Made by a program: the position numbers and the translations under genes
Part shown: positions 1-8,466 of the stretch, piece after piece
How positions within the stretch are numbered: the stretch's first letter is position 1
Layout of the letters: every line of letters begins with the position of its first letter
Notes under the pieces: generated by a model
What the model was told of the DNA's origin: nothing
Databases searched by the model: none
The model's input: only the letters and a program-made list of their open reading frames with translations
Source: Ruminococcus bovis
Lineage (GTDB): Bacteria > Bacillota > Clostridia > Oscillospirales > Acutalibacteraceae
NCBI RefSeq assembly: GCF_005601135.1
Contig: NZ_CP039381.1
Span: forward strand, 617,941 to 681,940
Direction: 5' to 3'
DNA length: 64,000 nt

Positions 1-197
1 GTAAACCTATCAATCAAAACGGTCTTATATATACTGACCAAAATATTGATTCATTGCTAATGACAAGATATATCAGTAAAAAAGCAAGAATGGCAGGTAA
101 ACACACCAAAGGACCTAAAAAAAGAACTGCCGATCAGGATAAAAGTTTTGAAAAATCATTGAGAAAATTAATTGAATCTTTAACAGTCAAAAATTAA
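1..197 (+). CDS. C-terminal part of an unrecognised protein (5' end outside window)
   Basis: An open frame enters from the left edge (first full codon at base 3) and ends at TAA 195-197, giving 64 residues. The tail is very basic, with a Lys/Arg-rich stretch around MAGKHTKGPKKR and a short amphipathic helix (FEKSLRKLIESL) before the stop. No catalytic motif is visible, so I give no function. It reads in the same direction as the decarboxylase that starts 105 bp further on, but a palindromic repeat lies between them. Confidence 0.5.
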   Translation, partial: KPINQNGLIYTDQNIDSLLMTRYISKKARMAGKHTKGPKKRTADQDKSFEKSLRKLIESLTVKN

Positions 198-256
198 GTG
201 AATATCAAAGGAAACAAGATTGATTTACTAATGTGAACTTATACAAAAGTCCTTAA

Positions 257-282
257 ACGGGCGAACAGTGTTCGCCCCTACA
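257..282. repeat. Intergenic palindromic repeat, GTAGGGG-type, copy 1
   Basis: A perfect 9-bp inverted repeat with one central base (GGGCGAACA/G/TGTTCGCCC) followed by CTAC. Read on the minus strand it has the form GTAGGGG-arms-CCCGTTT. Two further members lie at 25112-25137 and 25234-25259. The outer frame is conserved while the inner arm sequence changes with compensating bases. Confidence 0.7.
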
Positions 283-302
283 TTTTAAGATAGGGTTTGA
301 AT

Positions 303-1682
303 ATGAAAGTCATAGATTACTTAAAGGAATACAACAAAAAAAATATTTATCCTTTCCATATGCCGGGAAATAAAAGACAAGGCGAATTTAATCAACTTGA
401 TTTTACAGAGGTTGAGAGCTTAGACAACCTATATCACCCTGAGGGTATTTATAAGGAAAGTATAGACAGAATTAAAAATTTATACAGTACCAAAGAAAGT
501 TATATTTTAGTAAACGGCAGTACAGTTGGGATTTTGTCTGCTATAACCGGTTGTGCTAAAAAAGGTGACAATATTTTAATGGCAAGAAATTGTCACAAGT
601 CTGCTTATAATGCAGTAGAAATTTGGGACTTATTCCCTACCTACTTAATGCCTAAATCGGTACATTCTTTTATGGGAGAAATTTTGTCAAGTGATGTTGA
701 AGATGCACTTAATAGCAACCCTAAAATTACGGTATGTATTATAACTTCTCCTACATATGAAGGAATTGTAAGTGATATAAAAAGTATTGCTAAAATTTGC
801 CACAATCACAATGTAACTTTAATTGTTGATGAGGCACATGGCAGTCACCTAATGTTTGATGATTATTTTCCAAATTCAGCAGTAAATTTAGGTGCCGATG
901 TTGTAATACAAAGCACCCACAAAACATTAACCTCTTTAACAGGTACAGGGTTACTTCATATTTGCAGTGACAGAGTGAACAAAGATATTATTAAGAAAAG
1001 GCTGATGACTTTTCAAACTTCATCACCTAACTACTTAATGGTAGCTTCAGTTGACAGATGTATTTGTGAACTTATTGAAAAAGGCAAAGAATTATTCTCT
1101 ACATACAGAAAAAGAATTAACAATTTTTACTTAGAATGTGGAAAACTTAAAAACCTTTCTATATATAAAGGTGAAAATGCTTTTGCCTTTGACAAAAGTA
1201 AAATTGTAATTCTAACACAAAACACCAACCTATCAGGCACAGAATTACAAAAAATATTGAGAGAAAAATATTTAATAGAAACAGAAATGGCATCAGCTGA
1301 TTATATTATTGCTATGACTAGCATATATGATACAGATGAGGGTTTCACTAGGCTGATAAATACTCTTAAAGATATTGACAAAAACTGTATATATAGAGAA
1401 AAGGAAAGTATAACCCTAAATCACATTCCTAAAATGAAAATTAAACCTTGTAAAGTTGAGGATACTGAAAAGGAATTTATAGATATAGAAAACTGTTGTG
1501 GTAAAGTTTCTGGTGAATATATTTATGCTTATCCACCGGGAATACCTATTATTTCAATAGGTGAAGTTTTTGACGAAAAAGCAGTTAATACCATTAAATA
1601 TTTAATAGAAAAAGGTGTTAATGTGGTGAGTGAGGGCAATAAACTTCCTTTTAAGGTGTGTTGTGCTATTGACACAAGGTAA
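303..1682 (+). CDS. PLP-dependent Orn/Lys/Arg decarboxylase family protein (YaaO-like)
   Basis: A 459-residue fold-type I PLP enzyme of the ornithine/lysine/arginine decarboxylase family, which removes the alpha-carboxylate of a basic amino acid to give a polyamine or its precursor. The N-terminus has the family hallmark FHMPGNKR. Asp176 in VDEAHGSH should contact the pyridine nitrogen, and Lys207 in QSTHKTLTSLTGTG is the expected Schiff-base lysine. The C-terminal 100 residues match the small C-terminal domain. The length fits the short Gram-positive form rather than the 700-residue enterobacterial enzymes. I chose ATG 303; a TTG two codons upstream is also open but has poorer spacing to the GGG-containing ribosome site. 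Substrate cannot be read from sequence. Nothing nearby belongs to a polyamine pathway. Confidence 0.85.
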   Translation: MKVIDYLKEYNKKNIYPFHMPGNKRQGEFNQLDFTEVESLDNLYHPEGIYKESIDRIKNLYSTKESYILVNGSTVGILSAITGCAKKGDNILMARNCHKSAYNAVEIWDLFPTYLMPKSVHSFMGEILSSDVEDALNSNPKITVCIITSPTYEGIVSDIKSIAKICHNHNVTLIVDEAHGSHLMFDDYFPNSAVNLGADVVIQSTHKTLTSLTGTGLLHICSDRVNKDIIKKRLMTFQTSSPNYLMVASVDRCICELIEKGKELFSTYRKRINNFYLECGKLKNLSIYKGENAFAFDKSKIVILTQNTNLSGTELQKILREKYLIETEMASADYIIAMTSIYDTDEGFTRLINTLKDIDKNCIYREKESITLNHIPKMKIKPCKVEDTEKEFIDIENCCGKVSGEYIYAYPPGIPIISIGEVFDEKAVNTIKYLIEKGVNVVSEGNKLPFKVCCAIDTR

Positions 1683-1723
1683 AAAATGATATAAAATATT
1701 ATTAAATAAATTTGTTATTAATT

Positions 1724-1730
1724 AAGGAGG
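1724..1730 (+). promoter_or_regulatory. Strong ribosome binding site of scfA
   Basis: AAGGAGG lies nine bases before the ATG of the SCIFF precursor. It fixes the start of a gene of only 50 codons. Confidence 0.85.
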
Positions 1731-1739
1731 AAAATTCCT

Positions 1740-1892
1740 ATGAAGAGAATCGTAACAGTTAATACAAGAAACCTAACTGAATCAGTTAAAAAGGGTGGCT
1801 GTGGTGAATGTCAGACATCATGTCAGTCAGCTTGTAAGACTTCTTGTGGTATTGCAAATCAGCAGTGCGAAAAGCTAAAGGCTGAAAAATAA
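1740..1892 (+). CDS. scfA: Six-cysteine ranthipeptide precursor SCIFF
   Basis: A 50-residue peptide, the precursor of the SCIFF (six cysteines in forty-five residues) ranthipeptide conserved across Clostridia. The leader is MKRIVTVNTRNLTESVKKGG. The core carries exactly six cysteines at residues 21, 24, 28, 32, 36 and 43, interleaved with Thr/Ser/Ala acceptors. In characterised members a radical SAM enzyme joins Cys sulfur to a non-alpha carbon of an acceptor residue. The start is set by AAGGAGG nine bases upstream. The maturase gene follows after a 61-bp gap that contains a hairpin. SCIFF products have been linked to quorum-like signalling in some clostridia; whether that holds here is unknown. 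Confidence 0.95.
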   Translation: MKRIVTVNTRNLTESVKKGGCGECQTSCQSACKTSCGIANQQCEKLKAEK

Positions 1893-1908
1893 TTAAAAAA
1901 GTAAAAGG

Positions 1909-1938
1909 TCGCCGTAGGGTTTCCTATGGCGATTTTTA
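1909..1938 (+). terminator. Hairpin with T-run between scfA and scfB (likely attenuator)
   Basis: Ten-bp arms TCGCCGTAGG / CCTATGGCGA (one G-U pair) with a 4-base loop, followed by five T. It sits between the precursor and maturase genes, so it probably ends most transcripts and gives an excess of precursor over enzyme. Confidence 0.75.
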
Positions 1939-1953
1939 TTGTGGGGAATTTTT

Positions 1954-3348
1954 ATGGTACATTGTTATAAAAATAATGGCTACAATATTGTCCTAGACAG
2001 TAACTCAGGCAGTGTACACGCTGTTGATGAAGTAGCCTTTGAAGTAATTGATAAATATGAGTCAAGAAGTAAGGAAGAAATTATCCTTGAACTTTGTGAC
2101 AAATATCCTGAAATTACTGCTGATGATATTGAAGAGATTTTTCAGGATATTGAGGAACTTAAAAAAGAAGGTAAACTATTTTCAGAAGACAAGTTTAAGG
2201 ACTTACAGATTGACATTAAAGCAAGACCTACTCAGCTAAAGGCACTTTGCCTACATATTGCTCACGACTGTAATATGTGTTGCAAATACTGCTTTGCAGG
2301 TGAAGGTGAATACAGTGGTGACCGTTCACTTATGTCCTTTGAAGTAGGTAAAAGAGCTTTGGACTTTCTTATTGAACAGAGTGGTTCAAGAAAGAACCTG
2401 GAAGTTGACTTCTTTGGTGGTGAACCATTACTTAACTTTGATGTTGTTAAACAGCTTGTTGCTTATGCCAGAAGCATCGAAAAAGAAAAAGGCAAGAACT
2501 TCCGTTTCACACTAACAACTAACGGTGTACTTCTTAATGATGAAGTTATGGAATGGGCTAACAAGGAATGTTACAATGTTGTTCTTTCACTGGACGGTAG
2601 AAAAGAAACTAACGACAGAATGAGAAGAACAAGAAACGATAAGGGAACTTATGACCTTATCCTACCTAAGTTCCAGAAAATGGCTAAAGAAAGAAATCAG
2701 CAAGGCTACTACATTCGTGGTACATACACTCACTACAACACAGACTTTGCAAATGATATTCTTCACCTTGCAGATTTAGGCTTTGAACAGTTAGCTATGG
2801 AACCTGTTGTTACTGACCCTAAGATGGACTATGCTTTACAGGAAAGTGATATTCCTAAGCTAAAGGATCAGTATGACCTACTTGCAAAGGAAATGTGCAA
2901 GAGAAACAGAGAAGGCAAAGGCTTTACTTTCTTCCACTATATGATTGACCTTGAGGGTGGTCCTTGTATCTACAAGAGAATCTCAGGTTGTGGTGTTGGT
3001 ACTGACTATATGGCAGTTACACCTTGGGGTGACCTATATCCTTGTCATCAGTTTGTAGGTGATGAAAAGTTCTTACTTGGTAATGTTTTTGACGGTGTTA
3101 AGAACACAGACATTGTTAACGAATTTAAGCTATGTAATGTTTATTCAAGAGAAGCCTGTCAAGATTGTTTTGCTAAGTTATACTGTTCAGGTGGTTGTTC
3201 AGCTAATGCTTACCACACAACAGGCAAAATCACAGGCACTTGCGATATGAGTTGTGAACTACATCGTAAGAGAGTTGAAAATGCAATTATGATTAAGATT
3301 GACGAACTTTTTGCAAATAGCGAAAATAACGAGAATAATCAGGAATAA
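1954..3348 (+). CDS. scfB: SCIFF maturase, thioether-forming radical SAM/SPASM enzyme
   Basis: A 464-residue radical SAM enzyme expected to install thioether cross-links in the SCIFF peptide. The order is an N-terminal peptide-recognition region beginning MVHCYKNNGYNIVLD (typical of the family), then the CxxxCxxC cluster at Cys106, Cys110 and Cys113 for the SAM-cleaving [4Fe-4S], the GGEPLL motif, and a Cys-rich SPASM domain over roughly residues 335-450 (CGVGTDY, YPCHQF, CQDCFAKLYCSGGC) for auxiliary clusters. ATG 1954 is preferred to the upstream in-frame TTG because GGGGA sits just before it and the protein start matches the family. It pairs with scfA directly upstream. Confidence 0.95.
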   Translation: MVHCYKNNGYNIVLDSNSGSVHAVDEVAFEVIDKYESRSKEEIILELCDKYPEITADDIEEIFQDIEELKKEGKLFSEDKFKDLQIDIKARPTQLKALCLHIAHDCNMCCKYCFAGEGEYSGDRSLMSFEVGKRALDFLIEQSGSRKNLEVDFFGGEPLLNFDVVKQLVAYARSIEKEKGKNFRFTLTTNGVLLNDEVMEWANKECYNVVLSLDGRKETNDRMRRTRNDKGTYDLILPKFQKMAKERNQQGYYIRGTYTHYNTDFANDILHLADLGFEQLAMEPVVTDPKMDYALQESDIPKLKDQYDLLAKEMCKRNREGKGFTFFHYMIDLEGGPCIYKRISGCGVGTDYMAVTPWGDLYPCHQFVGDEKFLLGNVFDGVKNTDIVNEFKLCNVYSREACQDCFAKLYCSGGCSANAYHTTGKITGTCDMSCELHRKRVENAIMIKIDELFANSENNENNQE

Positions 3349-3357
3349 GGAGAAACT

Positions 3358-3939
3358 ATGAAATCAAATTTCAAAGCAAAAATGATTTTCATAACAGAGC
3401 TCTTGCTAATTGGTTTTGTAGTTTTTTATGCAATTTTCTTATTTTTCAGAACAAGTATTTTCAAGACTATTACAGTTACATTAGGTGTTTTTCTATTTCA
3501 TTTTGCAATGCGACTTTTTGTTAACTGGTTTTTCAAGAGTATGAAAGGCAGACCATGGAACCACACCAACAAATGGTTTAGAGAAAGAAATTACGAAAGA
3601 GGACTTTTTAATCTTCTTAAAGTTGCAAGTTGGAAAAATCATATTCCTGACTACAACCCTGAAGATTTTGACCAAAAGCAAAAGAGATTATCCAAGATGA
3701 TTTCTAACAGTTGCAGAGAAGAAGTTACTCATATTGTTATGATTATAGCTAATTTCTTACCTATCTTCTTGCCTATCTTTTTGTCAGGTGTTAACTTTTG
3801 GTTACTGTTTTGGTTATCTGTTCTGGGTGGCATCATCGACTTAATGTTTATCCTAAAGCAAAGATACAACAGACCAAGAATGGTTAAGGCTTTTCACTCA
3901 CAAGAGTCCCAGAGAAAAGAATTTTATATGAATAATTAA
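3358..3939 (+). CDS. CrtO-like acyltransferase family membrane protein
   Basis: A 193-residue integral membrane protein with four predicted segments: two at about residues 10-52 and two at about 118-162. Between them is a conserved cytosolic block (NYERGLFNLLKVASWKNHIPDYNPEDFD and then CREEVTHIV, listed here as landmarks in two parts). This block resembles the glycosyl-4,4'-diaponeurosporenoate acyltransferase (CrtO) family, but no carotenoid genes are near. AAGGAGAA precedes the ATG, and the gene starts nine bases after scfB, so it probably shares the SCIFF transcript and ends at the terminator at 3945. The family assignment is from remembered pattern, so the enzymatic role is unproven. Confidence 0.6.
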   Translation: MKSNFKAKMIFITELLLIGFVVFYAIFLFFRTSIFKTITVTLGVFLFHFAMRLFVNWFFKSMKGRPWNHTNKWFRERNYERGLFNLLKVASWKNHIPDYNPEDFDQKQKRLSKMISNSCREEVTHIVMIIANFLPIFLPIFLSGVNFWLLFWLSVLGGIIDLMFILKQRYNRPRMVKAFHSQESQRKEFYMNN

Positions 3940-3944
3940 TCTAT

Positions 3945-3976
3945 AAAAGGACTGCTTTCAGTCCTTTTATTTTTTT
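3945..3976 (+). terminator. Rho-independent terminator of the scf operon
   Basis: Nine-bp perfect stem AAAAGGACT / AGTCCTTTT with a 6-base loop, followed by ATTTTTTT. Confidence 0.9.
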
Positions 3977-3989
3977 AGAGTACTAGCAG

Positions 3990-4016
3990 AAAACTCCCTC
4001 AAATGAGGGAGTTTTT
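3990..4016. terminator. Bidirectional hairpin terminator
   Basis: Perfect inverted repeat AAACTCCCTC / GAGGGAGTTT with loop AAAT; T-rich on one side and A-rich on the other. It lies between convergent genes and probably ends the minus-strand transcript of the small peptide gene. Confidence 0.75.
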
Positions 4017-4067
4017 GTTTTGGGATTATTAGATTATTTAGATTATTTAGATTATAAGATTTAAAAA

Positions 4068-4202
4068 TTAATCTTCATCATCAAAGCCACCGGTAACAGT
4101 ATGGTTTACTGAGCTGAATGGTTCTGTCATTGACACCAGCATAACATTTTCTGTAGAAAAAGTTTCCACAATTAATTCCGGCTTTTTGTATTCTTTCTTC
4201 AT
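4068..4202 (-). CDS. Small 44-residue peptide of unknown function
   Basis: A 44-codon gene beginning MKKEYKKPELIVETF and ending GGFDDED. AGGAGGTG lies at ideal spacing before the ATG. There is no membrane segment and no cysteine. The KKPEL...E start resembles short clostridial peptides often annotated as hypothetical or as possible RiPP precursors, but I see no modification enzyme on this transcript. It starts 11 bases after the stop of the secreted choice-of-anchor L protein, so the two are very likely co-transcribed. It is the last gene before the hairpin at 3990-4016. The coding call rests on the ribosome site and spacing. Confidence 0.6.
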   Translation of the reverse strand: MKKEYKKPELIVETFSTENVMLVSMTEPFSSVNHTVTGGFDDED

Positions 4203-4213
4203 AAAAGCACCTC

Positions 4214-6229
4214 CTACTTACACAATTCATCAAGTGCATTATATAGCTCAACATAAGCCTTTAGCACATCTGTATCTTCTGCTTTTGTTTCAATTTCTTG
4301 TAATGCAAGTTCATAGGAATTTTCATAATAGGACTTTTCCATTACCATATTGCCGGTTTCATCAATATACCAAAAAGCAAAGATATAGTCTGTATTCATA
4401 GTATTTGCTTTTAGACCGTTATTATAACAAACAGACATTTTTTCTGTATCGGTAATATTTTTTAATGAATAAACTTCTACACCATTTAGCTTTAACAAAT
4501 CTTTGCCACAAGGAATGTTACTTCTGTTATAGCCTAAGTCTTTTAGGTCACCATTGTTGCAGTTATACACCACATAACCATAGTCAGTACAAGTTTTTTC
4601 AATACAACCGTCTACATTAAATGCTAGGCAATCACTACACTTTAAGCAAACATTTTCTGTAAGATTTTCGCACAAAACTATATTTTTAACATTGCTATAC
4701 AGTGGGTTATCAACCTTGTTTCCTAATGTTTCACTAGGTGCAACATTCTTACTGAACATTGTGTCATATAACTTAACAATCTTGTTGCAAACATTGATTT
4801 CTTTACTGTTAAAGCCTAGATTTTCAGCATTACAGAACATAGGATAAAGTTGTCTGTCCTTAATGCCACTATGAACAATCTTGTCACTTTCTTCTCTGGC
4901 GAACATTACATAAATATGACTTTTTAGATTCTTTATATAAAGGTCACCTGAGATTTCGCCACCACTATATTTATAACCATTCTGAGTTGTGGTTTTGTTG
5001 CACTTAACCTTTGTACCATTTGTCATCATTTCTTTAGGTGTAGGCTTTTCACCATTTTCTGTAATAATGTAGTACATATCCAGGTTTTCACCTTTACCGT
5101 AACAAGTTAAGTTATATGGTTCATCATAGTGGAAATTAGTATAGTAAGAGAACCTCTGTTGATTTAGTGGTAGGTCAACAATCTCAACATAATTTGAAAT
5201 ACCTGTACCGGAATAATCCCCAGTACCTGTTACTACTAGGTAAGCATATTTTCCTACCATATCCTTAGTAACATTCAGAGTTTTACCTGTTTCATTAGGT
5301 AGTGGTGTTCCTTCTTTTCCCTTTTCATCAGCAATATACCACTGATATGTGCAGGTAGTTGCAGTATCTTTAAAAGTAGGACTTAATGTACCATTAGGCA
5401 TATTTACACCACTTATGATAGGATTTTCAATCTTCTTACCTAAGTTAATTGACTTACCCTCAATAAATACTGCTGAATTATAAATTGCATCGGAACAGTC
5501 GGCAATTGCAAGTTTTAGCTTTACCTTACCACCCTTAGGAATTTGTTTTGATGTTTGAGCAGTAAACACATTACTCATACCGTTAAAGCTGTCCTTATAC
5601 ACTTTACTTGCCGAACCGGTAAAGTACTTTCCATACTTAATATTCATTATGGAAGTGTTTTTGCCGTTAGGTAGCTTTGCAATATTTTCATCATAAATAC
5701 CGTCATTGTCATAATCAACAAACAAACCGAAACAATCGTTGTAAATATCAGGTTGGTCAAATTCTGCTGAACCAAAAGAATAATTAAAAGCTAAAACAGT
5801 ATCATAATTTTCATTATTAGTTAGGGTAAACTCCACACTAGCTAAATCATACATACTGAAGTTAGTCATTTTCTTTAAATCTTTATCTGTTTGACTGTAG
5901 AAATGAACTTCGTTACTACCTCTTTTTGATGACTCCAAAATACTTGACACATAACCTGTGGATAGTACAAGTCCTTCATCAATGCCAACATTACCTTTGC
6001 CATTTTTGAAAGTACCTATCTGTCCTGATAAATTACCTTTCACCTTAATGTTAGAGGCATCCATACCTTCCGACAGTACAGAAGAAACTATCTTCTCCTT
6101 ATCACTTACCTTAGTTACAGTAAAATTTTCTTTAGCACCGACACTTATTATAGGTAAACAAAGTACTGCCATACCAATAGAAACTACTGCTTTACATTTG
6201 TTTCTGAAATTCAAATTCTGAAACACCAT
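4214..6229 (-). CDS. Secreted choice-of-anchor L domain protein with Ig-like module
   Basis: A roughly 670-residue exported protein. A signal peptide covers about residues 1-31 (basic start, then VVSIGMAVLCLPIISVGA). Residues about 45-260 match the choice-of-anchor L fold (GIDEGLVLSTGYVSSI, then a calcium-like loop VDYDNDGIYDEN). An Ig-like module follows at about 265-350 (TCTYQWYIADE ... YAYLVVTGTGDYSG). The rest is unassigned and contains a cysteine cluster around residues 530-560. No C-terminal sorting signal or membrane anchor is visible despite the family name. ATG 6229 lies almost on top of the AAAGGATGG ribosome site; TTG 6214, giving MNFRNKCKAV..., has better spacing and may be the true start. 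Confidence 0.75.
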   Translation of the reverse strand: MVFQNLNFRNKCKAVVSIGMAVLCLPIISVGAKENFTVTKVSDKEKIVSSVLSEGMDASNIKVKGNLSGQIGTFKNGKGNVGIDEGLVLSTGYVSSILESSKRGSNEVHFYSQTDKDLKKMTNFSMYDLASVEFTLTNNENYDTVLAFNYSFGSAEFDQPDIYNDCFGLFVDYDNDGIYDENIAKLPNGKNTSIMNIKYGKYFTGSASKVYKDSFNGMSNVFTAQTSKQIPKGGKVKLKLAIADCSDAIYNSAVFIEGKSINLGKKIENPIISGVNMPNGTLSPTFKDTATTCTYQWYIADEKGKEGTPLPNETGKTLNVTKDMVGKYAYLVVTGTGDYSGTGISNYVEIVDLPLNQQRFSYYTNFHYDEPYNLTCYGKGENLDMYYIITENGEKPTPKEMMTNGTKVKCNKTTTQNGYKYSGGEISGDLYIKNLKSHIYVMFAREESDKIVHSGIKDRQLYPMFCNAENLGFNSKEINVCNKIVKLYDTMFSKNVAPSETLGNKVDNPLYSNVKNIVLCENLTENVCLKCSDCLAFNVDGCIEKTCTDYGYVVYNCNNGDLKDLGYNRSNIPCGKDLLKLNGVEVYSLKNITDTEKMSVCYNNGLKANTMNTDYIFAFWYIDETGNMVMEKSYYENSYELALQEIETKAEDTDVLKAYVELYNALDELCK

Positions 6230-6705
6230 CCTTTCTCATTTATTTATATGCGATGGATAGTGCAAAATTACTGTTATTTTGGTTTACAAGTTAAATTTGT
6301 TACATTAAACATAATAAATTACGGTAACAAAAATTTTTCCTTTATATTTCATAAACCTTTAGAAAAATTAATTTGTAGAATTTTCCCTTTCATTGTGCTA
6401 AATCACAAAAGGAAAAAAGCCCATCAAATGATGAGCCTTTTTCTATTAAAAAAACAGAATGTCTTGTACGCAATATTAAAATAAATTATTTACATATTTC
6501 AGGAATATTTTCTTCCAACCCCGAAACTGTGGTTATATTATAGCAGTTAACAGATTATTCATAAATAATAATTTGATTTAGATAAGATTTAATTATGATA
6601 AAATATTTTTTAATTTTGCTTTAAATTATACTTTCATTAAACCAAAACAGCTTTATTTTGAATTATCTATAAAAAGAAAAAGGACTGCTGTTGCAGTCCT
6701 AATCC
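6230..6705. other. 476-bp A/T-rich intergenic region
   Basis: No credible gene. It holds the upstream region of the minus-strand anchor-L gene, an imperfect hairpin at about 6413-6443 (AAAAAGCCCATC / GATGAGCCTTTTT with a bulge) and, at its right end, the terminator of the gntR transcript. An open frame at 6248-6484 lacks a ribosome site and a coding-like composition. Confidence 0.6.
6671..6700 (-). terminator. Terminator of the lrgAB-gntR transcript
   Basis: Read on the minus strand: eight-bp stem AGGACTGC / GCAGTCCT with a 4-base loop, followed by TTTTTCTTTTT. It begins six bases after the gntR stop codon. Confidence 0.9.
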
Positions 6706-7374
6706 TTAACTATTCAAAACATCATCTATTATATCGTAATGTAGGTTAATAGCATTTTCACATTTTTCTTTATCCTTACTAATAAGGCTACTTAAAATAT
6801 TTTTATGTGCAGTATCCAGCTTTTCTTTTGTATCAATATCAATAATCTTGATTACTTCATCAATCCAACCTCTGTACACATCAATAACTGCATCCATTAT
6901 TGCCATCCAAAATATATTACCGGAAGACATAGCAAGAAGATAATGAAACATTTTATCCTTATCAACTTCATCATCAGTTGAAGTGGTTTCTTTATTTAGT
7001 ACACTTTCAATTTCTGTAAAGTCAAAGTTGCTTTTATTCATAATTGTCATACAAACAGAAAGTTCCATTGTTCTTCTAAAGTCACAAATATCTTTCTTAG
7101 ACACTACCTTTATCATAAGTAAAGTTCGTATCATTTCAGAAAATTTCTTAGACACATTACCTGTATAGTAGTTGCCTGAACCTCTCACACTTTCTGTGAT
7201 ACCCATATTCTCAAGACTTCTCAGAGCCTCTCTTGTAGAGTTTCTGCTAATGCCTAATTTTTCTGACAAAGTTCTTTCTGTTGGAAGTCTGTCCCCTATA
7301 GAAATATTACCCTTTGCAATTTCACTACAAATATAGTCAACTGCTTTTTGATATTCTCTGGAATTTTCTTTCAT
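6706..7374 (-). CDS. FadR-subfamily GntR transcriptional regulator
   Basis: A 222-residue DNA-binding regulator. Residues 5-70 form the GntR winged helix-turn-helix (GDRLPTERTLSEKLGISRNSTREALRSLENMG), quoted here as a landmark only in part: the key elements are the PTER motif and the SRNSTREAL recognition helix. The C-terminal 130 residues are an all-helical FCD-type ligand domain. AAGGTGAC precedes the ATG, and the gene starts eight bases after lrgB, making it the third gene of an lrgA-lrgB-gntR operon. A perfect palindrome with the GntR half-site TGGT/ACCA overlaps the operon promoter, so this protein probably represses its own operon. The inducer is unknown; a small carboxylate would fit the family. 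Confidence 0.9.
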   Translation of the reverse strand: MKENSREYQKAVDYICSEIAKGNISIGDRLPTERTLSEKLGISRNSTREALRSLENMGITESVRGSGNYYTGNVSKKFSEMIRTLLMIKVVSKKDICDFRRTMELSVCMTIMNKSNFDFTEIESVLNKETTSTDDEVDKDKMFHYLLAMSSGNIFWMAIMDAVIDVYRGWIDEVIKIIDIDTKEKLDTAHKNILSSLISKDKEKCENAINLHYDIIDDVLNS

Positions 7375-7382
7375 AAGTCACC

Positions 7383-8072
7383 TTACATAAATTGTGCAAA
7401 GATTGATGCACCTACAACAGTGATTAAACCTGAAACTGCAATAGACAAGCTACTCATAGCACCTTCGGTTTCACCCATTTCCATTGCTTTTGCAGTACCT
7501 ACTGCGTGACTTGCAGTACCGATAGCAATACCCTTAGCAATAGGTTCTTTGATTTTAAACAACTTACAAATTGCCGGTGCAATAATATTGCCAAGAACAC
7601 CTGTAACAATAATAATAACACAAGTAAGAGTAACATTGCCGTGTAGTTCTTCTGACACACCAATACCGATAGCAGTAGTAATTGATTTAGGTAACATTGT
7701 TACATACTCTGTATGGTTTAGTCCGAAAATCACACTCATACCTAAGACAGAAAGCAAAGAAGTAAGTACACCGGAAAGAATACCTATCAAAATTGCCTTA
7801 ATGTTGTTCTTTAGTACCTCAAGCTTTTCGTAAAGAGGAATAGCCAAACAAACAGTAGCCGGTGTTAACAGGTAGTTAAGATATTTTGCACCACTATAAT
7901 AAACTTTATAATCAATACCACTCACAAGCAAAACAACAATTGTTGCCACAATAGAAATAAGTAGTGGATTAAAAATAGCTAACTTAAACTTGTTATTTAG
8001 CAAGATGCCAAAACCATAGGACAAAATGCTGATTGCAACACCAAAAAATACTGAATCCTCAAAAAAGTTCAT
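7383..8072 (-). CDS. lrgB: LrgB/CidB family membrane protein
   Basis: A 229-residue polytopic membrane protein with six or seven hydrophobic segments and the family signature blocks PKSITTAIGIGVSEELHG and IGTASHAVGTAKAMEMG. LrgB acts with LrgA. The pair was first described as antiholin-like in Staphylococcus, and related pairs take up pyruvate or other small carboxylates in other bacteria. Its first base overlaps the last base of lrgA (TAATG), which suggests translational coupling. The downstream gene is the GntR regulator. The GntR control favours the metabolite-transport reading over a cell-death role, but this is inference. Confidence 0.9.
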   Translation of the reverse strand: MNFFEDSVFFGVAISILSYGFGILLNNKFKLAIFNPLLISIVATIVVLLVSGIDYKVYYSGAKYLNYLLTPATVCLAIPLYEKLEVLKNNIKAILIGILSGVLTSLLSVLGMSVIFGLNHTEYVTMLPKSITTAIGIGVSEELHGNVTLTCVIIIVTGVLGNIIAPAICKLFKIKEPIAKGIAIGTASHAVGTAKAMEMGETEGAMSSLSIAVSGLITVVGASIFAQFM

Positions 8073-8434
8073 TATTCCTTTTCCTCCTTTTTACTGTGTT
8101 TTATTACCCACTGAGTAACTCTACCGGCAACTGCCATAACAAGTACAGTTGAAACAATAGTGATAATTGCATAGGCAATAACATTAGGCTTAATAATATC
8201 CCAAGACTCAATTATACCTACTGCTGCCGGAATAAACATCAGTGGCATAATCTCAATTAGGAATACAGCTGTTTTCTTAACCTCATGCACCTTGATAACC
8301 TTGAAATGTAGGCACAAAAACATTATTACCAAACCATAGATACTTGATGGTATAGGCAAAGGAATAAGATAATTTAGAAGTTCCCCTATTAATGAAATTA
8401 CAATGATAATCCCAAATTCACGAATATATTTCAT
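8072..8434 (-). CDS. lrgA: LrgA/CidA family holin-like membrane protein
   Basis: A 120-residue protein with four hydrophobic segments and the family motif NYLIPLPIPSSIYGLVIMFL near the N-terminus (start of the motif at about residue 22). It is the first gene of the lrgA-lrgB-gntR operon. GGAGGGG lies just upstream of the ATG. Promoter and operator are both visible immediately beyond it. It ends in a charged KKEEKE tail overlapping the lrgB start by one base. Confidence 0.9.
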   Translation of the reverse strand: MKYIREFGIIIVISLIGELLNYLIPLPIPSSIYGLVIMFLCLHFKVIKVHEVKKTAVFLIEIMPLMFIPAAVGIIESWDIIKPNVIAYAIITIVSTVLVMAVAGRVTQWVIKHSKKEEKE

Positions 8435-8445
8435 AAAACCCCTCC

Positions 8446-8466
8446 ATAATTGGTACTACCAATTAT
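8446..8466. promoter_or_regulatory. Predicted GntR operator of the lrgAB operon
   Basis: A 21-bp perfect palindrome with 10-bp arms around one central base; the core is TGGTACTACCA, matching the FadR/GntR-type TGGT-n-ACCA half-site pattern. It overlaps the -10 box and transcription start of the lrgA promoter, so binding would block RNA polymerase. Confidence 0.8.

Noticed and set aside
6248..6484. A 78-residue plus-strand frame in the intergenic region
   Set aside because: No ribosome site, crosses a hairpin and has low-complexity A/T composition.
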